Below the pieces are notes generated by a model. That model saw nothing but the letters and a program-made list of their open reading frames with translations, searched no databases and was not told the DNA's origin. Shown here piece by piece: positions 53,935 to 64,000 of a stretch of 64,000 nucleotides of DNA. Source of the stretch: Nematostella vectensis (taxonomy: Eukaryota; Cnidaria; Anthozoa; Actiniaria; Edwardsiidae). How positions within the stretch are numbered: position 1 is the stretch's first letter; each line of letters begins with the position of its first letter. The translations under genes were made by a program, and so were the position numbers. The stretch spans positions 5,042,703-5,106,702 of the forward strand of contig NC_064037.1 of assembly GCF_932526225.1 (NCBI RefSeq), written 5' to 3'.

Positions 53935-56709
53935 TAAGAACCCGTTGGTTTAGTCTTCATGTCCGCACTCTGCCGTTGACTTCAAAGGCAGCCCTTCAAA
54001 AATCCTTTAAAAGGAGCCGGAATGCCTCGGCGCTTTATAGCGAAATCCTCCGCAATGTATCCAGCAAAAATTGATAAAGATAAAGTCTATTGACATGCGC
54101 TTTCTAAATGCGCGGGTTGAGCGTGAAACTGCTAACGACTGTTGCGCGGGCTCTGTAAGTGGCACTTAGCCCATCCCACCCATTGATGAGTTCATACTTG
54201 CCGCCGAACATCCTTTGGAATATTCTATATTCTTCTATATCATCTCGCTTTTTATTGTACTATACTCGATGTGGTGTTTAATTCAAGCTAATGCAGTCTT
54301 ATGTCGGTTCCTGTTGTGACCCAAATGGCCGCATATGTAATTGCCCTGTATCTTTGAATTATTTAATACCACAAAAAGACATGTCAGTTGCTACCGAAAG
54401 ATTGAAAGGTACTGGTGTTCATTTCACAGATTTTCTGTCTCCCGACTAAGTGTCAATTAGCTAACAGCCAATCAAAGGCGAATCCCGCGAAAATGAAAGC
54501 TACAAATATTTAATTGCAAAACCTTATAGATGTATCATTAATAGCATAGGTTCCTCGTGGAATTTGGCCGTCGCCGTCTTTGGCGAGCGCAGATTGAAAA
54601 AAAAAAGTAAAATAAGTCTAAAAGAGAAACCCTTGTTATTTGGTTTATCATGGCAAACTATAGCGCCTGCGTGCGTCCAATTTCGGCAATTTAATTTTGC
54701 CCTCAATTAACAAAAAAATGCCATCGCACCTGGCCAATCAGCAAGAGTAATTTTACTCTGTATATTAGAGGAATAACAGGTTGATTTGTGATTTTAAGCT
54801 AGTATTAAAAGTTGGTAATATTCAATTTTTTTAAAAGAAATTACCCAAAACAAAATGAAAAAAAGGACAGAAAAGGGGAAAAGAAAACAAAACTCATTAG
54901 ACTTCGGGACTGAGATTTTCCTATTGCATCGCGTACAGCTGTATTTGTAAACATTTAAGCTAACACACACTCGTAGCACTCATCTTCCGGCATTCAAAAA
55001 TGAAGGTAATCATTTTCTATTCCCAAATCATACTTCTCATAAATTTCCTTGCAGATGCAATGAATTGATAGGATCTTTATAAATTCTCCAGAAGACCAAA
55101 CTATTCTTCACATGCTTCCTGTTTATACGAGTTCTATACTTTATCAAAACCCCTCGACACAATAAAAGATAGTATCGCCGTATGTGACCATTTAAAGTTC
55201 TCGAATTCGGAATGAATGAGTGTTTCCTCCGGGGAAAGTAGGCGTTTTGCTACCTTATCATAGAGATGCGTTGAAAATACCTTTTTATAGGCAAAAAGTA
55301 AATTAAAACTTTAATTAAACTAGTTCTCTATCCTAGATAAACACACGTTTGAAATGTAAAAAAAAAAATAACTGACTACAAAATCAAGAGAAATCCTTCA
55401 GTTAGAGTATATTTCAACACGCGATAACAAAATGTCGAATTTACAGCTGTCTCTTTTCATTAATACCTATTTCTAAGCGGGTAGCACATTGCTTTTGCTA
55501 GCAGTTAGTGGTTATATGACGTGATGCGGATTTAGTGTCTTGTTATTGCTTACTTCACGATTGAGCTTCTCGGGGAATTTTGAGGATTTTCTGGAATACT
55601 CTCAAAATTATCCATCTGTCTTTTGGAAATCCAATTTCATTTTTTAAAAAGAAAGTGGTCTCTAACTTTGACTAATAGCTATTTAGGCAATAAAAAAGCC
55701 AGTTAGTTCAAGAAGCCGTATTTTTTTTTTACTCATCGAAACACCCACACGTTTAAGAAAAAAAAAATCAGTAACACCTGACGCGTCAGCGGAACCTCAT
55801 TCGCCTCTGCATATCATTATCACGTACACGTTGTTTACTAGTATGTTTGAGAATTTCTGAGTTAATCGTCATTCTCATTGCGGGAAATATAAAAGGGTGA
55901 GTAATATTTTTACACTATTTTGACGAGACTATACATCGCGCATATCGGTCATTCACAAAAGCTTGATTGCCAAAAGTAAATTAAAAGAAAATAAGTTTGA
56001 GCGTAAAATAATGGATATATTTTCACCTTGGATGTTCCGTATCTTCAGGGCATTATGGGTTAGATGGACATCAGATGGTCAAGCAATTGTCCTGTCTATG
56101 CGCATGCGTAGGCGTAGGCGAGCAGGTTACTACACTTGGTCGCAAAAGACGTCTCGTTAAGGGCGGTGTAGGAGCCACTTGGTTTATCACCGTGTGAAAG
56201 TACAAGCCTTTTGCGAATTTAGGGTTGGATTGAAGCTTATAAGTTCATTGTTCTGAGTTTGGGAAACATTGAATTATTCCGGTTTAGTGTATCACAGCAC
56301 CGATTTTTTGGAAAACCTTTAAAAATTGCTTTTTGCATTGAAATGTAAAGAGTAAAAGAATATCATATCTAACCGAATTGATTATCAAGGTTCTAAAACT
56401 TTTTCGTATTTAGCACACGAATGTGTTATACCTTCACAATAACGCCGTCATCATGTGGCAAAAAGCTGGTAATAAAATATCATGTTGTTAATCAAGTGTT
56501 TTTAATCATCTCTATCGAAAGGAAACCAGATGATTAATCATCCTCCGCTTTCTGCAAAAAAGCGCATGGGTTAATTCTCGAAAAAGGAAGCGTTTTTAAC
56601 TCATTTACCAACCCAGAGCTGAGAGAGGTGTTCCGAGTACTTCGTCTGCTAATGAGAGTTCGTCGTTTATAGTCTGCATTGCGAAGTTCCAGAAAATATC
56701 CATTGGAAA
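53935..56709. other. Gene-poor AT-rich stretch
   Basis: No exon recognised on either strand. The stretch just above 53934 should contain the GPCR 2 promoter. Confidence 0.4.
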
Positions 56710-56890
56710 TTCCGGGGGTGGGGTGCGTGGGGCGGTTCAAATGCCCAGGAGGGGAGGGGGGGGGGGGGTGTAAAATGCCCTTTTTCCTTAACAGTTACTG
56801 TATTTATTTTTTTCCAGGGGGTCGGAAATTCCAGACGAGTGGGGAGTCATACCTCCGACCCCCTCAATGGGGGGGATGGATACCCCGCCA
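56710..56890. repeat. G-rich repeat with GGGGTCGGA / TCCGACCCC ends
   Basis: A G run (about 56750-56768) is followed by 'CAGGGGGTCGGAAATTCCAG' and, 30 bp later, 'CCTCCGACCCCCTCAATGG', whose core is its inverted complement. Probably another small non-autonomous repeat. Confidence 0.35.
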
Positions 56891-56929
56891 AGCTAATTAA
56901 ATCCGCAATCCTTTTCAATTTGGGATCAC

Positions 56930-57045
56930 ACAAGCAATAAACTACATCAAGAGACCATGATGTAAGAGAACGAATCCCCCGTATTAGGGTATGTTCCAAC
57001 GATGTCGTCCGTGAAAGCTATTTTTAGAACAACCAGTTATTTTTA
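56930..57045 (+). repeat. Inverted-repeat partner, left arm
   Basis: 'CATCAAGAGACCATGAT' and 'AGAGAACGAATCCCC', followed by 'GATGTCGTCC' and 'GAAAGCTATTTTTAGA', recur as reverse complements at 60790-60872. About 90 bp of moderate similarity. Confidence 0.6.
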
Positions 57046-57420
57046 GATACGCCTTTGATTGGTTAGCGCTCACGTTTCCTAGCAACATGAGTCTTACGCG
57101 CGATCACATCTTGAGCAATGTGAACCAGCAAAGGATGTTATGGGAATATTTTTGACAGAAAATACCTTCCTTTTTTACGAATGCTGTGAAAATAGTCTTC
57201 CATAGAGTACGCTGGATCCAATCAATTGTTTCTGGGACATTGAAATGCATAAAGTGCGTGATTTTAGGCTCTGGGATCAACTTCCTCAGTAAAAACTATT
57301 ACTGCTGACGCAATTATAGGTATGCGACTTGGTTTTTGTGGTCATCGCGCGGGTACCCTGTGGTGTCACTCGCCAGCCAGTCAGTCAGCCGCGCGACTCC
57401 CAGGCCCCACTCGGCCCCGA

Positions 57421-57511
57421 AATGGCGACTAAATACAAGCACGGAGCAAGGGGAAAAGTTCTTGTCGATTATGCGATGATTATTTATTTTGCCTCAAATT
57501 TTGTGACTTAA
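57421..57511 (+). CDS. Possible micro-ORF or first exon (MATKYKHGARGK)
   Basis: An ATG in strong context (CCGAAATGGCG), after a CpG- and C-rich leader (57390-57420), opens a 29-codon frame with a basic start and a hydrophobic segment (VLVDYAMIIYFASNFV). A possible donor TTT|GTGACT lies near its end. A splice-acceptor-flanked stretch at 58254 ending in stop codons in two frames could be its 3' exon. Weak evidence; no family recognised. Confidence 0.25.
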
Positions 57512-58253
57512 GGATAAAGTCAACTAGAGGAGATCTACTAACATTCATTCACGCCAAGATTTATCTGGTTTTAGCTAGTAAATTTAAGCAAGTAACAGTT
57601 CACATTAAAAAGCGAACAGAACCACAAGAATGCGACCAAAAAAAAACAAAAAAAAAACAATGCAAGGTGAGTTTCGGACGACGATTTGTATTGTCTATTG
57701 AGGATATGACAGTTATTAGGCTTTTTGTTGTCCTTTTTGTATGCTTTGAGAATGCGAGTACTTAACTTAGTAATCAAATTATTTGAGCATAACAGGTTTT
57801 GTTTTGACATTCTTCGTTTTATCTATATTCTTGATTGTGTTGAATAAAATACAATACAACAAAAACTGGAATTCGTCTTTAATAAGACTTCTTCAGGGCA
57901 GATTGATTGTGTTGAGATATTTCATAAAGGCTAACCAATATCGTGTTGCATTTGTCAAATACTGCTAAAGAAGACCGTTCTTGTCTTTATATCCTGTGCT
58001 CTTAGTCCTTATAAGATACATATCCTTAGAAGATACAGCAGCTTTTTCAACTTACAAGAGAAATTTTCCTTACCGAGGATAAAAAAAAAACTATTTTCAA
58101 TATGTATTGTTGTTATTGTCTGCATCTTGCATCTCATGTGTTTATTTTTTTTCAAATAGTTGTGGAAAATTAGTTAGATTATAAATGGCTTGATAAAAAG
58201 ATAGTTTTGAAAGAAATAATGAATAATTGTTTTCACTCTTTTATGAACCAGGA

Positions 58254-58297
58254 ACTACCTGAGGGCCAAGATGAATGCTAAAGACTGGAAGACATGA
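58254..58297 (+). CDS. Possible short terminal exon
   Basis: 'GAACCAG|GAACTACCTG' gives either NYLRAKMNAKDWKT-stop or ELPEGQDEC-stop, depending on phase. The first reading looks more like a protein tail. It could pair with the ATG exon at 57421. Very tentative. Confidence 0.2.
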
Positions 58298-58447
58298 GAA
58301 TTAAAAATCATGTCTTGAAGAGAACAGTAGGATGTTCTTATTCACTAGTCATTTGATACCCCCACACCCATGGTCCCAGGGAAGGGTGGGGGATTAAACT
58401 TTAATTAAAGCCTGTTTCCAAGTTAAGAGTCAAGAACAGTCAATACC

Positions 58448-58448
<1 letters not shown>

Positions 58449-58486
<38 letters not shown>
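58449..58486. repeat. Poly-C tract, 38 nt
   Basis: The longest C homopolymer in the window. Length in the assembly may be unreliable. Confidence 0.95.
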
Positions 58487-58487
<1 letters not shown>

Positions 58488-58599
58488 TTTGACATATTCT
58501 GGTTAAAAAGTGGTCTAAAACCCCACATTAACCCCTGACTTCTGCGGGGCCATAAGGGAGGGGGCGCAAATGACTAGTTTATTACTATGTGATTCAGCA

Positions 58600-59985
58600 G
58601 TACACACTCATAGGTTTTTTTAGAACAAGATACTTATATAATATAAATCTAAAAACAAACTTTTGCTTTTTAAATAATAAATCTGTAAAGAAAACAGTTT
58701 TCTATCAACCTAAAGATAATGGAAAGGGGATATTTTAGAAAAGTACTGAATATAATTATCACATTATTGTTATTATATTTTCTTTTCAAACATTTAAGGA
58801 AGAGTCATATTTCTTCCTTTTTCTTCTCCCTGTTGACTATTTTTATGCAATTGATGCTCTTTGCTATTTCCTCTCTACACCAAAAATAAATTAATGAACA
58901 GATTTGATTTTTAAATTAGAAATTTTCATTTATTACTTTCACTTATATTTTCTTTTTAGGGTTTTCTTTACAAGTCTCTTGCCCATTACATTTATTTTAG
59001 ATGTTTAGATTTATTTCATTGGAATAGTTAGATCCAGGGTTTCTCAAAACACCAAAATATAATGCATTACTGGATGTATATTTGTAGATATTAATTCCCA
59101 TGGGGATGGAAAATCACCACTTAAAATGGTACATTAAATCTTCAGCATTGCATCTTACCTAAAATTGTGTCTGACACTATATTCCATCTTTAAAATCCTG
59201 TTTTATCCATTGTTCTTCGCAAGAACAAAGCTTGTCAGAATGTAGCTTTACAAATGTACATTAATGGAACTTTTATTAAGGGGAAGGGTTTTTTAGGGCA
59301 AGATACTTAAATTTTATAACACTAGCAACAACCTTGTTCTTTTTCAATAATAGAATTCTGTTCACATAGCTTGGATAGCAAAGACATGGCCTCTTTAGAG
59401 GCCTGTGGTGGTGAAAGGGTTAAGATAATGGGAAAGGGGAAATGTCAAGAAATGCTCAATCAAATTATTTTCATTACTGTTATATTTTTTTCACCAAACC
59501 TTTCAAGTTGAGTCAATTCACTTTATATCTCCTCTCCCGCCAATTATTTTTTAGTCAATTGATATTCTTTGATTCCTCTCTACCCCAAACATAGATCAAT
59601 GAAAGGGTTTGGTTTGAAATTAGAAGTTAGCATTTTCAATCTGTTTTTACTTCATTGCATTCATTTGGGAGTAGGCCACCAACAACAAGGCCACTATATG
59701 GTAAAGTGGGGTGCACCAATATGTAATACATGAAAGGAGATATATTTTTGGATTTTAATTTCCAGACATTTTTCTGAATATTCGGTCCAATGAAGGAGAG
59801 AATCGCCACTAAATCAATACATAAAAATCACAGTATGGCATCTAAACAGTCTAAATATATTATTTTGAATCTTTGGAATGCTGTTACATCCATGGTATTT
59901 TCTGCACAAGGGCAAAGCTTGTGGAGTATTGTTTTGATTAAAAAAAAGATATTCATAATGGAACTTCTATGATGGGACATAAGAA
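58600..59985. repeat. Divergent tandem duplication, two units of about 0.7 kb
   Basis: Landmarks recur in the same order in 58600-59290 and 59290-59985: 'CAAGATACTTA', 'AAGATAATGG(G)AAAGGGG', 'CCTCTCTAC(A/C)CC', 'TAATGGAACTT(T/C)TAT' and 'AAAGCTTGT'. They are separated by substitutions and indels. No coding potential is visible in either unit. Confidence 0.6.
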
Positions 59986-60789
59986 TTTACCATTAGACTC
60001 TTGACAACTTTGACAGCCATATCCACACCAGGAATTGTGTTTGTTAACTTTGTTGTACTGCATAATTTAAATTATTGAATAAGGCCTGGATCCATTTGGT
60101 TGGTACAATAAATAAATCTCAGTAGAGAGCAGGATGCTAGATCCCCCAATAATACCTTTGATCAGTCAACACAAAAGGTGTTTATGCTGGCTCCGCTTTT
60201 AGGCAGTGCCTAAATCTATATATTACCATTATATTCACACCGATGTTGTGGTTATTAAGACAAGTATTTCACAAATAAAAGATTTCAAGTCTTTATGATG
60301 AAGTAAATCTTATTCCAGTGACAAGGGTTTCTTGAGTGACATGATTTCTGAACATTTGCGTGAAGAATTGAAGTTCATTCATCTAAAAATGTTGCAAATC
60401 AAAGAAAAATAAAGGCCTTCTTGTATAAAAATACATAACATAGACTCTGAGAATGCCTGGGTATTCTGTCTCAGCGAATTGCAGAGAAAAATAACTTTTT
60501 AGGAGTCTGTACGATGCATCTTGAATGAACTCCAAATTCACCTTCTCCCCAACAGTCTTCCCGTTCAATTATTTATATAACATTTAGATGACTGAACATA
60601 AGACAACTTTACAGATACCAGGACACCACCCTATGAGTAGCATTGTGATCATGAGCCTTGAAGAGCAGCTGAAAGGATAAAAAGAGGCAGAGGGAAAAAA
60701 ATTGTTGAGAAATTGTACTAGCTCGTGGTGCCCATAACCAAATATGGCGCGACGAACCATATATGGATGCTATTGACAAGCTTGCGCAA
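59986..60789. other. Gene-free stretch
   Basis: No gene or clear repeat recognised. Confidence 0.4.
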
Positions 60790-60872
60790 TCTAAAAATAG
60801 CTTTCATGGACGACATCATGAGCCACGGGGATTCGTTCTCTTAAATCATGGTCTCTTGATTACACAAACTAC
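60790..60872 (-). repeat. Inverted-repeat partner, right arm
   Basis: Reverse complement relative of 56930-57045: 'AAAAATAGCTTTCATGGACG', then 'GGGGATTCGTTCTCTTA' and 'ATCATGGTCTCTTGAT'. Confidence 0.6.
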
Positions 60873-60952
60873 AATATGTAATCCTTCCGCTAATATCGCA
60901 CTTTTATTTTTGTATCGGAGCAAGGTTTTGGCTAGGTGGTAGATAATACATC

Positions 60953-61542
60953 ATGCTGGGTGGCTGCAATATGCTCTACGCTAAGCATGCTGGGTGGCTG
61001 TTATATGCTCTACGCTAAGCATGCTGGGTGGCTGCTTTATGCTCTACGCTAAGCATGCTGGGATGCCGTTATATGCTTTACGCTAAGCATGCTGGGTGGC
61101 TGTTATATGCTCTACGCTAAGCATGCTGGGTGGCTGCAATATGCTCTACGCTAGGCATGCTGTGTGGCTGTTATATGCTCTACGCTAAGCATGCTGGGTG
61201 GCTGTTATATGCTCTACGCTAAGCATGTTGGGTGGCTGTTATATGCTCTACGCTAAGCATGCTGGGTGGCTGTTATATGCTCTACGCTAAGCATGCTGGG
61301 TGGCTGCAATATGCTCTACGCTAAGCATGCTGGGTGGCTCTTATATGCTCTACGCTAACCATGCTGGGTGGCTGTTATATGCTCTACGCTAAGCATGCTG
61401 GGTGGCTGCAATATGCTCTACGCTAAGCATGCTGGGTGGCTGTTATATGCTCTACGCTAAGCATGCTGGGTGGCTGTTATATGCTCTACGCTAAGCATGC
61501 TGGGTGGCTGTTATATGCTCTACGCTAAGCATGCTGGGTGGC
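60953..61542. repeat. 34-bp minisatellite, 18 unit starts
   Basis: The unit starts ATGCTGGGTGGCTG, followed by TTATATGCTCTACG and CTAAGC. Unit starts lie exactly 34 bp apart from 60953 to 61531 (17 steps, no net indel). Variation is confined mostly to the TTAT/CAAT position and single substitutions. 34 is not a multiple of three, so it is not coding. It lies just beyond the 3' end of the minus-strand lectin-like gene. Confidence 0.95.
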
Positions 61543-61956
61543 AGTTACCTTATACGTGACCACTTATTTCGCCTATTTGCCCTAAGAGCTATGTGGACCT
61601 CTAAGCTATATAAATCATCCGAAGGCCCGACTTGCTGAAAATGTTGTTTCGTTTATGCATGAGTTTTCCCGCAAATCGGTTCGACGGGCTTTAAGCTACC
61701 TATTCCAAAGATGGCTACTGATACGGGCTGTTTTAAGACTAATAGCGGTGGATAACTGGTCAAATGAACCTTCACAGCTAAGAAACCAACTGAGTGATCA
61801 ATCAAGCCGACCTTGACCTCCCCCAGTGTTACGCAATTTTCTATCGTTGTGAGGGGCTTATGTGACGTTTGGCTTTGTTTCTTTAACCGTGACCAATCAA
61901 GATCAACAGAAGAAATTAAGGTCTTTGCGTGACTACTCAGCGCGTTCACATATTCC

Positions 61957-64000
<2,044 letters not shown>

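Noticed and set aside
60953-61542. CRISPR-like array
   Set aside because: Units are contiguous 34-bp repeats with no unique spacers, in a eukaryotic genome.

Overview
The window looks like nuclear DNA of an early-branching animal, most likely an anthozoan cnidarian (a sea anemone such as Nematostella). This is inferred from spliced metazoan genes with short exons, intronless class-A GPCR paralogues, AT-rich non-coding DNA with many long poly-C/poly-G tracts, and retroelement remnants of kinds common in cnidarian genomes. No database search was possible. Exon coordinates come from reading-frame continuity, splice consensus and family knowledge.

Layout. 1-2440: no gene. 2450-6109: an unusual repeat island. 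It has two 390-bp direct repeats 3270 bp apart, an inverted partial copy, and a 1116-bp unit in two tandem copies. Folding by eye gives five hammerhead self-cleaving ribozyme motifs, in two unrelated families. 6692-12663 (-): a complete six-exon paxillin gene with LD motifs and four LIM domains. About 15.4-19.1 kb (+): a decayed BEL/Pao LTR retrotransposon. 22305-25090 (-): a complete five-exon glycolipid transfer protein (GLTP) gene. 26038-34991 (+): an unrecognised four-finger C2H2 zinc-finger gene, head-to-head with GLTP. Three short first exons (a fourth is possible) all end in the phase its common exon accepts. A separate coding exon at 38726 is also phase-compatible and may be an alternative 3' end or another gene. 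40.5-42.5 kb: remnants of two non-LTR-type retroelements, each ending in a microsatellite.

43663-44880 (+) and 52705-53934 (-) are two related intronless rhodopsin-class GPCRs, with a broken GPCR fragment at 51.3 kb. Between them lies a tandem pair of roughly 80-residue single-pass membrane microproteins (47650, 49394) that differ largely at silent sites in the membrane segment. A large inverted repeat and non-autonomous transposon-like repeats with long C/G tracts sit around them. 53.9-61 kb is gene-poor: a possible micro-ORF, a 38-nt poly-C run, a divergent 0.7-kb duplication, an inverted repeat 3.8 kb apart, and an 18-unit 34-bp minisatellite. 61957-64000 (-): the 3' end of a secreted or cell-surface gene with a C-terminal SUEL-lectin-like domain. 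Its introns carry a pogo-like MITE, a compound CTG/ATG microsatellite and a purine-rich stretch.

The genes are independent single-gene transcription units. The only architectural relation I see is the GLTP / zinc-finger divergent promoter. The most interesting part is the hammerhead island at 2.4-6.1 kb.
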